From Actinoplanes sp. SE50/110 (GTDB taxonomy: Bacteria > Actinomycetota > Actinomycetes > Mycobacteriales > Micromonosporaceae), in contig NZ_LT827010.1 of NCBI RefSeq assembly GCF_900119315.1, forward strand, positions 4,187,001 through 4,251,000: a stretch of 64,000 bases of DNA, read 5' to 3'. How positions within the stretch are numbered: position 1 is the stretch's first letter; each line of letters starts with the position of its first letter. The notes below the pieces were generated by a model. It saw only the letters and a program-made list of their open reading frames with translations. It did no database searches and was not told the origin of the DNA. This document shows positions 8,256 through 17,848 of this stretch, one piece after another. Position numbers and translations under genes: made by a program.

Positions 8256-9653
8256 GTGATCGTGTCCCGCATCCCACGCGGCGCCCTGCTCCTGGCCGCC
8301 GGCCTGCTCACCGCCGCCACCGCGGCACCCGCCCCGACCCTGGCCGCGACATCGTCCCCGACGGCGGCCGCGCCGAGCGCCGACGTGGCCGGGCCGGTCA
8401 TCGACGAGAACTTCGCCGATCCGGACGTGATGAAGGCCGGCCACACCTACTACGCCTACGCCACCAACAGCGACGGCCGGAACATCAGGTGGGCCACCTC
8501 CACCGACCTGGTCGGCTGGACCGTGCAGGCCGGCGACGCCCTGCCCGCGCTGGGCGCCTGGGCGGACCCGACCTGGACGTTCCCGCCCGGCGGCGCGGGT
8601 GATCACGGCGTGTGGGCGCCGGAGGTCTTCGCCGCCGGACCGAAGAGCTTCGTCATGTGGTACACCGCTCATGACCGTACGTCCGGAAAGCAGTGCATCG
8701 GGGCCGCGACCGCGACGTCGCCGGGCGGACCCTTCGTGCCCCGCGACGCCGCGCTGGTCTGCACCCCGGAGATCGGCGGCGCGATCGACGCCTCCTCGTA
8801 CAGCGAGAACGGTCGCCGGTACATCCTGTGGAAGAACGACGGCAACTGCTGCGCGCAGGACACCTGGCTGCATCTCCAGCAGGTCAGCGCGGACGGGCTG
8901 CGCCGGATCGGCACCGAAACCCGGCTGATCAAGCAGAACAAGCCGTTCGAGGGCACCCTGGTGGAGGCTCCGACACTGTGGAAGCACGGCAAGACGTACG
9001 TACTGTTCTACTCGGCCAACTTCTTCGGCAACGGCAGCTACGTGAGCAGCTACGCCACCTCGACCAGCCTGGGCGGGCCGTACACCAAGGCCGAGGCGCC
9101 GCTGATGACCACCGACGCGTTCGCCGGCTCGGTGCGCGGCCCCGGCGGCCAGGTCGTCGCGACCGGCCCCGACGGTCACGACCGGATCCTCTTCCACGGC
9201 TGGGACGCGACGTTCACCTACCGCGCGGTGTATTCCCAACGGCTCGACTGGCTGGGCGACCGCCCGGTCGTGGCCGGTGCCAAGATCCGCTATGAGGCCG
9301 AGGACGCCGACTTCACCCGGGCGAACGCCCGGTACGCCGTCGGGGGCGCCAGCAACGGGGTCGTGGTCGGTGGCATCGACTTCGCCGACAGCCGGGTCAC
9401 CTTCACCGTCCGCGTGCCCCGGGCCGGCACCTACCGCCTGTACACCCGGTACGCCAACGGCTCGGACGCCGGCGCCGCCAGCCACACCCTGACCGTCAAC
9501 GGGGCCGCGGCCGGGACCGTGGACTATCCGGTCACCGGCTGGGACAACTGGCAGACCAGCGAGCGGGAGGTGACGCTCCGGGCCGGGACCAACACCGTGG
9601 CGTACGGCAAGGGCACCAACTATGCCGAGCTGGACGCGATCGACATCGCCTGA
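8256..9653 (+). CDS. Secreted GH43-like glycosidase with C-terminal carbohydrate-binding module
   Basis: GGAGGAC lies just before GTG 8256 (4-nt gap) and GTG 8262 (10-nt gap); either could start, with the same frame and signal peptide (GALLLAAGLLTAATAA). After the signal the five-bladed GH43 fold is suggested by ENFADPDVMKAGHTYY (general-base Asp in DPD), HGVWAPEVF, and FEGTLVEAPTLWKHG, whose glutamate fits the general acid. Residues about 345-465 form a separate beta-sandwich (YEAEDADFTRANAR, RVPRAGTYRLYTRYANG, AELDAIDIA) of the CBM35/CBM6 kind. Such enzymes remove arabinose or xylose units from plant polymers. The exact sugar cannot be read from the sequence. Confidence 0.88.
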   Translation: MIVSRIPRGALLLAAGLLTAATAAPAPTLAATSSPTAAAPSADVAGPVIDENFADPDVMKAGHTYYAYATNSDGRNIRWATSTDLVGWTVQAGDALPALGAWADPTWTFPPGGAGDHGVWAPEVFAAGPKSFVMWYTAHDRTSGKQCIGAATATSPGGPFVPRDAALVCTPEIGGAIDASSYSENGRRYILWKNDGNCCAQDTWLHLQQVSADGLRRIGTETRLIKQNKPFEGTLVEAPTLWKHGKTYVLFYSANFFGNGSYVSSYATSTSLGGPYTKAEAPLMTTDAFAGSVRGPGGQVVATGPDGHDRILFHGWDATFTYRAVYSQRLDWLGDRPVVAGAKIRYEAEDADFTRANARYAVGGASNGVVVGGIDFADSRVTFTVRVPRAGTYRLYTRYANGSDAGAASHTLTVNGAAAGTVDYPVTGWDNWQTSEREVTLRAGTNTVAYGKGTNYAELDAIDIA

Positions 9654-9666
9654 GCGACCCGGAAAC

Positions 9667-10305
9667 ATGTTCGGGGGGACCGCTGTTGCACATCACGTGG
9701 TTATCAACTTCGCGGTTCTCGGGGATTCGATCGCCTACGGTCAGGGGGCGTCGCGGGCGGCCGACACCGTCGCCGCCCGCCTGTCCGCCGACCTGACCGC
9801 GGCCGGGCTGGCGCACCAGACCCGGAACTTCGCCGTGCCGGGGGCGCGCAGCGCCGGCCTGACCGCGCAGCTCACCGCGGCGGTTGCCTGGCCGCCCGAC
9901 CTGGCGCTGATCATCGTGGGAGCCAACGACCTGACCCATCTGGTCCCCGCGCCGGAGGCGGCCGCGCAGCTGGAGGCCGCGGTGCGCGGGCTGCGGGCGG
10001 TCGGCGCCGAGGTGGTCGTGGCGCCCGCGCCCGACCTGAGCGTGGTCCCGCGGCTGCCGGCCGAGATGCGCCCCGCGGTCCGGGCCGCCAGCACCCTGCT
10101 GCACGACGCGCAGGCCGGCGCCGCGCGGGCGGCGGGGGCGCACGTGACCGGCATCGGGATCAGCTCGGCCGCCGGGTTCGCCGCCGACCCCGGCCTGTTC
10201 AGCGCCGACCGGTTCCACCCGTCGAGCGCCGGCTACGCGGTGATCGCCGACGCGCTGGCACCCACCGTGCGCGCCGTCGCACGAAGCCTGGCCGTCGCCC
10301 GCTAG
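9667..10305 (+). CDS. SGNH/GDSL-type hydrolase
   Basis: Block I is FAVLGDSIAYGQGAS with the nucleophilic serine, block III is IIVGANDLTHL, and block V is DRFHPSSAGY with the catalytic Asp-His pair, so the enzyme should be active. It is an esterase/lipase or acyl-thioesterase of about 212 residues. Two starts are possible: ATG 9667 (weak GGAAAC ahead) and GTG 9697, closer to the conserved core. No signal peptide is visible with either, so it is probably cytoplasmic, unlike the two upstream secreted enzymes. The start is only 13 bp after the GH43 stop, so co-transcription is likely. Confidence 0.85.
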   Translation: MFGGTAVAHHVVINFAVLGDSIAYGQGASRAADTVAARLSADLTAAGLAHQTRNFAVPGARSAGLTAQLTAAVAWPPDLALIIVGANDLTHLVPAPEAAAQLEAAVRGLRAVGAEVVVAPAPDLSVVPRLPAEMRPAVRAASTLLHDAQAGAARAAGAHVTGIGISSAAGFAADPGLFSADRFHPSSAGYAVIADALAPTVRAVARSLAVAR

Positions 10306-10504
10306 CACGCCCCGCCCGGCTTGAGCGCTGCCGAATCCTGGCCCGGTCGGAGCGCCATCTCCCAAGACCGAACCGGCTTCCTGTCGATGGTGAGCCGCGC
10401 GGCGGCAACCCGCTTGTGATCCGGCCAGTTCACCACGGCCAGGGTTAACGGATAAGAGCTGAGGGTGATGGCGTCTCACCACGGATTTGACTAGTGACCG
10501 AGTA

Positions 10505-10873
10505 TCAGCTGGTCAAGCGGCCTTCGTCGGTGTCGACCACGAAACACGCGCAGTCGAGAATTTCCAACAGCGCGGCCCTGACACGCCGGATTCCGTCCGC
10601 GTCCACATCCAGATACAGCTGGCAGTCGCGGTGGAAGCCGAGGGCCGATGCGGCCCGTGGGTCGAACTCCAGGGTCAACCGTCGGCCGATGAGAGTCCAC
10701 GCGCCTGGCCCTGGCGCAACCGTCCCAGCGCCGTTGATCACCTCGTCCACCCAGCCGTCATAGCGCAGCCGGACCAGCATCACGTGGACGCCCGCAGCAG
10801 CAAGGCTCAGCGTGTGCTCTCTATCGGTCTGCCAAACGTCGATCCGGTCGACACGCAGCTGGGTGCTGTCCAC
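10505..10873 (-). CDS. Hypothetical protein, 122 residues
   Basis: Not recognised. The product is a small acidic alpha/beta protein: MDSTQLRVDRIDVW, then GVHVMLVRLRYDGWVDE, RRLTLEFDPRA, and a C-terminal LLEILDCACFVVDTDEG. The alternation of strands with a final helix resembles immunity or DUF-type adaptor folds, but no family can be named. Codon use is less GC-biased than the flanking genes, which fits accessory DNA. The flanking gaps (10306-10504 and 10874-11014) show no other coding signal. Confidence 0.6.
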   Translation of the reverse strand: MDSTQLRVDRIDVWQTDREHTLSLAAAGVHVMLVRLRYDGWVDEVINGAGTVAPGPGAWTLIGRRLTLEFDPRAASALGFHRDCQLYLDVDADGIRRVRAALLEILDCACFVVDTDEGRLTS

Positions 10874-11014
10874 GTGCGGACCGTACTGCGGCGTCTACCG
10901 CTGCGCGAGGGCAATACGACAGAGCGCGCGCGCTCCGCGGCTACGCTTCAGAGGTACCGCGGAATGATGTGACCGAAGGCGATGCTACCGGCCACAGTCA
11001 ACTGAAACACCGAC

Positions 11015-11797
11015 TCAATCTGAACCGACAAGCTTGTGCGCCGGTAGCGGCTGACCCAGCAGCGGTGTCCCGCATCCGTAGCGCTCCTGGTAGATGTCCG
11101 CGATCATCCTGAGCAGGGTTGGGCAGTCCCCGGTGTAGGACGAACCGTGCATCACTGCGAGAGTGACGGGCTCAAGGTCGGCAAGGCGCCGGTAGGTTGT
11201 CAGCACCGCCGGGCCTAGCGATGTCTGGTGGAAGAGGTCCTCGGCGGCGATGATCGCTTCGAACGGAGCCTGGTCCGTCACGGGCGGCCCGTCGCCGAAC
11301 TGGGTGCATAGGTCGCCGAGGAACAGTGTGCGAGTCTCCTGCTCGAACAGCATGTGCGACTCCCAGTTGTGCGGTACGTGCGGCGTGGGTAGCGCGATCA
11401 GGCGCCGTTGCAGTGTGGCGCCGCCGATGTCGAGGGTCTCTCCATCCGCCAGCGGCCGGGGATCTCGGTCGCAGAGGTCGTTGAGCGAAACCTGGCAGCC
11501 GAGATCGCCGTGGACGACCTGTGCATGCGGAGCGACGGCGAGGAAGTTGTTGACCGCGCCACACTCATCGGCCTCGACGTGCGCGAAGGAGATCCAGCGC
11601 AGGCGCTCCACCGGCATGATCCGTTCAATCGCCTCCTTCACCAGCGGGAAAAGTTGACGCATGCCGGTGTGATACAGCAGCGGCTCCTCGGCATCGACCA
11701 GGAATTGGTTGAAGGTGAATCCTCCTGGGGCGATATCCGGGATGCACGTGGAGATTCGGTAGATCCGGTCGCTGATCTGGTCGACGCGTGTGCGCAT
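11015..11797 (-). CDS. MBL-fold metallohydrolase of the oxygen-binding di-iron (ODP) type
   Basis: ATG 11797 is preceded by GAGAGGAGACAACC. The 260-residue product shows the di-metal motif of flavodiiron-type MBL proteins: AHVEADECGAVNN (H-x-E-x-D in place of HxHxDH), then VVHGDLGCQVSLND, TPHVPHNWESHMLFE, LFLGDLCTQFG and LAVMHGSSYTG. That pattern is typical of ODP-family proteins, which bind a di-iron centre and react with oxygen or nitric oxide, or act as oxygen sensors. There is no flavodoxin domain. It stands next to c-di-GMP and PAS signalling genes, but a functional link is speculation. It could instead be a lactonase-like hydrolase. Confidence 0.75.
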   Translation of the reverse strand: MRTRVDQISDRIYRISTCIPDIAPGGFTFNQFLVDAEEPLLYHTGMRQLFPLVKEAIERIMPVERLRWISFAHVEADECGAVNNFLAVAPHAQVVHGDLGCQVSLNDLCDRDPRPLADGETLDIGGATLQRRLIALPTPHVPHNWESHMLFEQETRTLFLGDLCTQFGDGPPVTDQAPFEAIIAAEDLFHQTSLGPAVLTTYRRLADLEPVTLAVMHGSSYTGDCPTLLRMIADIYQERYGCGTPLLGQPLPAHKLVGSD

Positions 11798-11799
11798 GG

Positions 11800-11974
11800 T
11801 TGTCTCCTCTCGTGCCTCAGCGTATGTGCCTCGCGGGCCGCCGACGCTGCTTCCGCGCGGTTCTCCAGCGCGGCCGGAACCAGCTCCGCTGCACGACCAA
11901 GTACGTCGTTGTACGGGCCGACCATCATCTGGAAGAGCCCGGCCTCGAGCCGGCCGAACTCCAGGGCTGCCGCC
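11800..11974 (-). pseudogene. Truncated coding fragment upstream of the MBL gene
   Basis: Reverse-strand reading gives a clearly protein-like stretch (LEFGRLEAGLFQMMVG, PYNDVLGRAAELVPA, ENRAEAASAAREAH) with good codon bias. It has no start, begins abruptly at the stop of the EAL gene, and runs into the MBL gene in another frame with no proper stop. It looks like the 3-prime piece of a helical protein lost when flanking DNA was joined. Family not recognised. Confidence 0.45.
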
Positions 11975-14224
11975 TCAGGCCGCCGTGTCGGAGATCCCGC
12001 AGCGCTGCGCGGCGAGCAGCTCGTGCAGCCGGCCGACGGGTGCCGGGCGGGCGAAGTGGTAGCCCTGGGCGAGGTCGCAGCCCAGCTCACGCAGGCGGTC
12101 CGCCTGGGCCTGCGTCTCGACCGCCTCGGCCAGCGTGCTCAGGTCCAGGCTGCGGCCCAGATCCACGATGGTGCGCACGAATGCGATCTCCCGCGGGCCG
12201 CCGTCCGCGATCTGCTGCGAGGTGAAGGAGCCGTCCATCTTCAGGATGTCCACCGGCAGCTCCCGCAGGTACGCCAGCGACGAGTAACCGGTGCCGAAGT
12301 CGTCGATGGCGATCCGGACCCCGCGGTCGCGCAACTGCTGCAGCTGCGTGATGGTGGTGGCGGCGTCGGTGACGGTGGTCACCAGCACGGTCTCGGTGAT
12401 CTCGACGATCAGTGCCGCGCCGGGCAGGGCGGTGTCGGCCAGCAGGGTCAGCAGGCGGGCGGCGAACCCGGTGTCGCGCAGCTGATGTGCCGACACGTTC
12501 ACCGTCACCGGCAGCTGGAAGTCGGTCCAGAGGCCCGCCAGGTCGGCGCAGACCCGGGCGAGCACCCACTCGCCCAGGACGATGATGTCGCCGCTCTGCT
12601 CGGCCAGCGGGATGAACCGGCCGGGGGAGACCGGCGTTCCGTCGGCCCGGGTCCAGCGCAGCAGGGCCTCGGCGGCGATGATCCGGCCCGTGGCGAGTTC
12701 GACGATCGGCTGGTAGTGCATGGCGAACTCGTCCGCGCCGAGGGCGTGCTGCAGATCGGCGATCAGGTCGCGGTTGGCGCGCCACTGGGCGTACTCCGCG
12801 GGGTTGAACAGCGCCAGGCCGTCGCCCTGCGCCCGGGCGTTCTGCAGGGCCAGGTCGGCGTCGCGCAGCGCGGTCGTGCCGTCCTGACCGGCGCCGACCA
12901 CGACGGCGCCGACGCTGGCCCGGACCCGGCGATGGTGCAGCCCCGGCACCGGATACGGCGCGGCGACCGCCGCCCGGAGGCGTTCGGCCAGCCGGTGCAG
13001 CACCCCGTCGGCGCCGTCGGCGAGCACCGCGAAGGAATCGGCGTCGAGCCGGGCCACCAGGGCGTCGCTCGGTGCCGCGGCCCGCAGCCGGTGGCCGGCC
13101 TCCACCAGCACGGCGTCGCCGGCCTTGTGCCCGAAGGCGGCGTTGATGTCGCGGAACCCGTCGAGGTCCAGCACGAGCAGCACCCGGTCGTCGGTGCCGC
13201 GGCGCTCGAGCGCACCCTGCAGAGCCGCCCGGTTGCCGAGCCCGGTCAGCGGATCCAGGTAGGCCCGCTGGTTCAGGGCGGCGCCCAGCTGCGCCAGCCG
13301 GCCGATCAGCAGCACGGACGTAGCGCAGCCGAGGAACAGCGGCACGACCAGCCGCCACGCCGTGCCGGCCGGTGCCGCGCTCGCCGTGCCGAGGATGCCG
13401 AGCCCGGCCACGAGCACGGTCAGCACGACGTAGGTCGACAGCCTGAGCCAGGACAACGGCGTGGCGTTGCGCGGCATGCTGCCGGTGCTGCGCGCCATCG
13501 ACGGATGCAGCGCCGCCGCGCCGATCAGCAGATACGTCGAGACCCAGCCGACCTGGATCCAGCCCGGCGGCGCCGACGGCCGGTGGAACAGGACGGCGTA
13601 GTAGGTGATGTCGGTGGTGGCCCACAGCGTCGCCGCGCCGACCATCAGCCGGTACGCCGCGGTGCGCACCCGCGACACCACGACCACCCGCACGGTCAGT
13701 GCCAGGATCAGCAGGTCGATCCCGAGGTAGAGGAGGTAGCTGGCCAGCCGCAGTCCGCCGAAGCGCCCGCTGGACAGCAGCGGTGTCACGACGAGCGCCC
13801 AGACCACCGCGCCGCCGCCGGTCAGCGCGATCGCGGTGTCGATCAGCCCGTCCCGGGAGCGCCCCGGTACCCAGCAGTACACGCTGCTGACCAGGAGCCC
13901 CATCGCCACCAGGTAGCAGAGGTCACCGAGAGACGGAAACCGGGGTATGCCGGCCGGGGTCATCATCAGCGCCCAGACAGTGTTGGCCAGCACCGAGACG
14001 CCCACCGTGCCGACCAGCAGCCACCAGGGCCGCGACCAGACCGGCCGGTAGCGGTGGATGCCGGTGACCAGCGCGGACAGGACCCCGACGGCCACCGCCA
14101 TGTACAGCCACATCAGCAGGTGCACCGGCGCCAGCAGGATCGCGGCGACGACGATGACGCCAAGACCGAGATACCAGCGCAGCACGGCAGCGCTCGGGTC
14201 TCCCGGCTTGTCATGATTCGTCAC
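11975..14224 (-). CDS. Membrane-bound c-di-GMP phosphodiesterase (degenerate GGDEF plus EAL)
   Basis: GTG 14224 opens VTNHDKPGDPSAAVL. Frames further upstream are antisense to the neighbouring gene and are dropped. Residues about 15-310 hold some nine or ten membrane helices. A GGDEF-type domain starts near 320 (YLDPLTGLGNRAAL), but its active-site loop reads RLDADSFAVL, so cyclase activity should be lost. The EAL domain (about 495-749) keeps every catalytic element visible: AEALLRW, NVSAHQL, EITETV, DDFGTGYSSLAYL, LKMDGSF, AEAVET and AQGYHF. The protein should hydrolyse c-di-GMP, with the GGDEF part possibly sensing GTP. It lies 53 bp downstream of the PAS-SpoIIE phosphatase on the same strand, so the two may form one signalling unit. 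Confidence 0.92.
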   Translation of the reverse strand: MTNHDKPGDPSAAVLRWYLGLGVIVVAAILLAPVHLLMWLYMAVAVGVLSALVTGIHRYRPVWSRPWWLLVGTVGVSVLANTVWALMMTPAGIPRFPSLGDLCYLVAMGLLVSSVYCWVPGRSRDGLIDTAIALTGGGAVVWALVVTPLLSSGRFGGLRLASYLLYLGIDLLILALTVRVVVVSRVRTAAYRLMVGAATLWATTDITYYAVLFHRPSAPPGWIQVGWVSTYLLIGAAALHPSMARSTGSMPRNATPLSWLRLSTYVVLTVLVAGLGILGTASAAPAGTAWRLVVPLFLGCATSVLLIGRLAQLGAALNQRAYLDPLTGLGNRAALQGALERRGTDDRVLLVLDLDGFRDINAAFGHKAGDAVLVEAGHRLRAAAPSDALVARLDADSFAVLADGADGVLHRLAERLRAAVAAPYPVPGLHHRRVRASVGAVVVGAGQDGTTALRDADLALQNARAQGDGLALFNPAEYAQWRANRDLIADLQHALGADEFAMHYQPIVELATGRIIAAEALLRWTRADGTPVSPGRFIPLAEQSGDIIVLGEWVLARVCADLAGLWTDFQLPVTVNVSAHQLRDTGFAARLLTLLADTALPGAALIVEITETVLVTTVTDAATTITQLQQLRDRGVRIAIDDFGTGYSSLAYLRELPVDILKMDGSFTSQQIADGGPREIAFVRTIVDLGRSLDLSTLAEAVETQAQADRLRELGCDLAQGYHFARPAPVGRLHELLAAQRCGISDTAA

Positions 14225-14277
14225 CCGATAAGAACAGCACGTTCCCGCGTCCGGAGCCGCCACTTCGCCCCGGCAGG

Positions 14278-17200
14278 TCAGGTGCCCAGACGCATCACCA
14301 GGGCGGCGGCCAGCGCGCCGGACCGGGTCAGCCGCAGGTCGAGCTCGTCGGCGAGCCGGCTGGCCAGCCAGAGACCACGGCCGCCCTGGGAGTCCGGCGC
14401 GGGCGCCACCGGCCCGACCCGGACGTCGCCGCCGGTCGTCGCGTCGTTGTGGACCTCGCACACCAACGCCGTCGCGGTGGTGCGCAGGGTCAGCTCGCCG
14501 CCGCCCCCGCCGTGCCGCACGGCGTTGGTGAGCAGCTCGTACACCGCGATGGTGAAGTCCTCGACACGCTCGGGGGAGAGCCCGGCGGCCCGCGCCGCCG
14601 CCTGGACGGTGTGCCGCAGGCCGCCGATCGTCTCCCCGGTGAACGGCACCCGGACGTCGACCCCGTCGGTGCGGTGCGGCGGACGGTGCCGAACGACGAC
14701 CAGGGCCTGGTCGTCCTCGCTGGCGCGGGCCGCGGCCAGTACGGCGTCGGCGACGTCGTCGGCGCACGCGTCGGCAGCCGTGCCGGCGAGCACGGCGTGC
14801 AGGTCGTCGACACCACGGTCGTAGTCGCTGTGCCGCCGCTCGACGAGCCCGTCGGTGTAGGCCAGCAGGGCGGCCCCGGGCACGAACGGCACCGAGGTGA
14901 CCGGAATACCGCGGTTGACCAGTCCCAGGGGCGGTGTGCGATCGGTCGCCACCGCCGTCGGCGGGTGCTCCGGGCCGAGCAGGACGGGGTGCGGATGGCC
15001 GGCCCGGACGATGTCGGCCCGCTGGCGTGCCGGGTCCAGGACGAGAACCACGGCGGTGCCCCAGAAGTCGCGTCCGACCAGCGTGGTGAACCGGGCGAAC
15101 AACTCCTCCAGCGGCACCTCCAGCCGGATCAGCGTGTTGATCACGGTGCGGAGCTGCGCCATGTCGGCCGCCGCGTCGATGTGGTGGCCGACCACGTCGC
15201 CGACCACCACGGCGAAGCGTCCCTCGGGCAGGTTGATCAGGTCGTACCAGTCGCCGCCGAGTTCCAGGCCGGAGAGCGCCGGCCGATAGCGTACGGCGAT
15301 GTCGAGCTCCGCCGGCACCACCGCCGAAGCGGGGTGCAGGCGCGTGGCGAGCCGCGTGATGAGCTGGTGTTCGGTGGCGACCAGGCGGGTTCGTTCCAGG
15401 GTCTGCTCACACAGGTCGGCGACCGTGTCGAGCCGGGCCAGGCCGTCGGTGCCGAACGGCCGCCGATACGGCCAGCCCAGTCCCAGCGCGGCGACCGTGC
15501 GGCCCTGCGAGTCGTGCAGCGGCAGGGCGACCGTGCTGACGATGCCGTGACCGGCGACGATGTCGGCCACGGCCGGAAACCGGTCGCGGTACGCCTCCCG
15601 GCCGGGTAGCACGATGCGGCGGCCGGTCCGGATCGCCTCCACGATCGGCTGCGGATCGTCGAGGCGCAGGCCGGTGTACGCGGCGGCCAGCGCCGCCGGC
15701 AGGTCGCGGTGACACATCCGCAACCGGTCACCCTGCTCCCGGACCAGCAGACCGCACAGCGTGGTGTCGAGGGCGGCGGGAATCGTCTCCAGCATCACCG
15801 CGATCGCCTCGTCCGGGGTGCGGGTGACGCTGAGCCGGGCGGCGAGCGTGGCCATCCCGGAGGCGGCCGTGATCAGCTCGGCCCGCTGCAGCGCCTGACC
15901 GCTGAGACCGGCGACGGTCTGCAGCACGTTGCGCAGCTCGTCGATCTCGACCGGCCGGTCCCAGCGGATCAGCACGGAGCCGGCGACGGTGCCCGCCTCC
16001 AGCGGCACCGGCATGACGAACGCCGCGGCGTCGTCCGGCGCACCGGCCGGGTCGCTGGCCGGGATCCAGGTGGCCGAGGCCGCCTCGACGACGGCGGGCA
16101 GCAGCCCCTCCACCGTCGCGGTGACCGCCGCCCGGTCCGTCGCCGTGCTCAGCGCCCCGGCGAACCGGGCCAGCCCCTCGGCCTGCCGGAGGGTGCGCTG
16201 CCGGTCGGTCATGTCCCGGGCCACGACGGCCAGGTACGGCGTGGTCTCGGTGTCCCCGGCGACCGTGAACGCCTGCAGATCCACCTCGAGCGGAGCACCG
16301 CCCCGGCCGGTGGGCAGCGCCCGGGCGGTGTGCCGGCGTGGTTCCCGGGCGGTCTCCCGCGGCTGCAGCGGCTCACCGATGAGGTCGGTGAGCCGCTCGG
16401 GCGCCGCGGTGCGATCGGTCATCCGCAGGCCGGCCGGGTTGACGTAGCGCACCGAGCCGTCGATGCGGGCCACCGCGATCAGGTCACCGGAGCGTTCCAC
16501 CAGGGCCCGGAACAGCCGCGACTCGGCCTGGGCGGAGCGCTCGGCGGTCAGGTCGGCGGCGTAGGCCAGCCAGCGCAGCGGCGCCCGGTCCAGCGCGACC
16601 ACCCCGATCAGCACCGGCACCCGGTGGCCGTCGGCGTGCCGGTACTCCTTCGGGAACGCGCTGCTGCGCCCGGTGGCGGCCAGCTCGGCCAGGGACCGGC
16701 GGTCGGCCTCCGCCCACTCGGGCGGGGTGAGGTCGGGCCAGCGCAGCCGCCCCTGCTCCAGGTCGTCGCGGGTGTACCCGAGCATGCTCAGGAACGCGTC
16801 GTTGGCCTCGAGGATCGCCTCGTCGACCCCGCCGAAGACGGCCAGCACGTCGGTGGTCAGCAGCCGCTCGAACCGGGTCCGCTGCTCGCCGAGAGCCTGC
16901 AGCAGGCGGGTCCGTTCGGTGACGTCGACGATGGTGAAACCCACGCCGACGTCCTGGTCGGAGCCCGGGATGCGGATCGGGAAGTAGCTGGCCACCCGGT
17001 GCCGCACGAGTGCCGACTCCGGCTCCGGCGCGGTGAACTCGACCCCGGTGACCGGCCCGTCCACCATCACCCTGCGCATCAGCTCCTCGATCCGCCGGCC
17101 GGTCTCGCCCCAGAGCTGCGAGGGACGCCGTCCGAGGTGGTCCCCGGCCGGCAGGCCGTTGATCCGGGCCAGGGCCGGATTGATGTGCCGCAGCCGCAGG

Positions 17201-17727
17201 TCCAGGTCGGCCCAGCCGATCCCGACCGGCGCCTCCTGCAGGATGGCGTCGATGATCGCGGTGGTGCGGCGGACCGCGACGCCGGCCTCCACCTGACTGT
17301 GGACGTCCGTGATGGCGCCGAGCCACTCCACCACCACGCCGTGCTCGTCCTGGATCGCGGCCGCCCGGCCCACCACATGCCGGTAGGCCTGGTCGCCGGC
17401 ACGCCACAGCCGATACCGCTGTTCGAGCGGGGCGGTCCGGCCGGGCAGCCCGCGAAGGTCCCCGGCGACCCGGTCCCGGTCCTCGGGATGGATCATCGCC
17501 AGCCAGCCGGTCTCGCGGTGCTCCGGCCACGGCTGCCCGGTGTAGCCGGCCAGGGCCGGCTGCTCCTCGGTGATCGCCCCGGACGCATCGTGTGCCCAGA
17601 CGACCGTGTCGGTGGCCTCGACCAGCGACCGGAACCGGCGCTCGGCCCGGATCTGCGCGGCGCGCGCTGCCGCCGCCGGCTCCCGCGCGGCGGGCCGGTC
17701 ACGCATCGCCGGGTCGGCGTCGCTCAA
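14278..17727 (-). CDS. Multi-PAS/GAF SpoIIE-type phosphatase with C-terminal HATPase (anti-sigma-like)
   Basis: TTG 17727 has GGCGGAGG seven bases upstream and gives 1,149 residues; ATG 17706 is a weaker alternative. Order: four PAS domains (about 35-150, 155-280, 280-400, 400-515; several end with ITDV, IVDVTE or ARDMTD PAC motifs), two GAF-like domains (515-615, 620-780), a PP2C/SpoIIE phosphatase (about 780-1015, with LGGDWYDL, VVGDVVGHHI, AGHPHPVLL and LLAYTDGLVERR metal sites), and a GHKL kinase domain (1020-1149, with ELLTNAVRHGG and GGRGLWLAS). Such proteins control sigma factors by partner switching, dephosphorylating anti-anti-sigma factors in response to small-molecule or redox signals. 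No membrane segment is present. Confidence 0.92.
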   Translation of the reverse strand: MSDADPAMRDRPAAREPAAAARAAQIRAERRFRSLVEATDTVVWAHDASGAITEEQPALAGYTGQPWPEHRETGWLAMIHPEDRDRVAGDLRGLPGRTAPLEQRYRLWRAGDQAYRHVVGRAAAIQDEHGVVVEWLGAITDVHSQVEAGVAVRRTTAIIDAILQEAPVGIGWADLDLRLRHINPALARINGLPAGDHLGRRPSQLWGETGRRIEELMRRVMVDGPVTGVEFTAPEPESALVRHRVASYFPIRIPGSDQDVGVGFTIVDVTERTRLLQALGEQRTRFERLLTTDVLAVFGGVDEAILEANDAFLSMLGYTRDDLEQGRLRWPDLTPPEWAEADRRSLAELAATGRSSAFPKEYRHADGHRVPVLIGVVALDRAPLRWLAYAADLTAERSAQAESRLFRALVERSGDLIAVARIDGSVRYVNPAGLRMTDRTAAPERLTDLIGEPLQPRETAREPRRHTARALPTGRGGAPLEVDLQAFTVAGDTETTPYLAVVARDMTDRQRTLRQAEGLARFAGALSTATDRAAVTATVEGLLPAVVEAASATWIPASDPAGAPDDAAAFVMPVPLEAGTVAGSVLIRWDRPVEIDELRNVLQTVAGLSGQALQRAELITAASGMATLAARLSVTRTPDEAIAVMLETIPAALDTTLCGLLVREQGDRLRMCHRDLPAALAAAYTGLRLDDPQPIVEAIRTGRRIVLPGREAYRDRFPAVADIVAGHGIVSTVALPLHDSQGRTVAALGLGWPYRRPFGTDGLARLDTVADLCEQTLERTRLVATEHQLITRLATRLHPASAVVPAELDIAVRYRPALSGLELGGDWYDLINLPEGRFAVVVGDVVGHHIDAAADMAQLRTVINTLIRLEVPLEELFARFTTLVGRDFWGTAVVLVLDPARQRADIVRAGHPHPVLLGPEHPPTAVATDRTPPLGLVNRGIPVTSVPFVPGAALLAYTDGLVERRHSDYDRGVDDLHAVLAGTAADACADDVADAVLAAARASEDDQALVVVRHRPPHRTDGVDVRVPFTGETIGGLRHTVQAAARAAGLSPERVEDFTIAVYELLTNAVRHGGGGGELTLRTTATALVCEVHNDATTGGDVRVGPVAPAPDSQGGRGLWLASRLADELDLRLTRSGALAAALVMRLGT

Positions 17728-17848
17728 CGTGCGACCTCCGCCCGGCGTCGAGATGACGACGGCATCGTACCGTCCCCGGCTCCGGCCGATCACCACCGAC
17801 GGCCCGGGTGGCCGGAGCCCGCCGGGTTCCGGGTGGTGGTGGCCGGCG

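Noticed and set aside
14224..14767. Extension of the EAL gene upstream to 14767
   Set aside because: The extra 181 residues are a frame shadow of the SpoIIE/HATPase gene and have no domain.
11408..14824. An 1,138-codon forward frame opposite the EAL and SpoIIE genes
   Set aside because: The real genes show intact motifs on the reverse strand; the forward frame is low-complexity.
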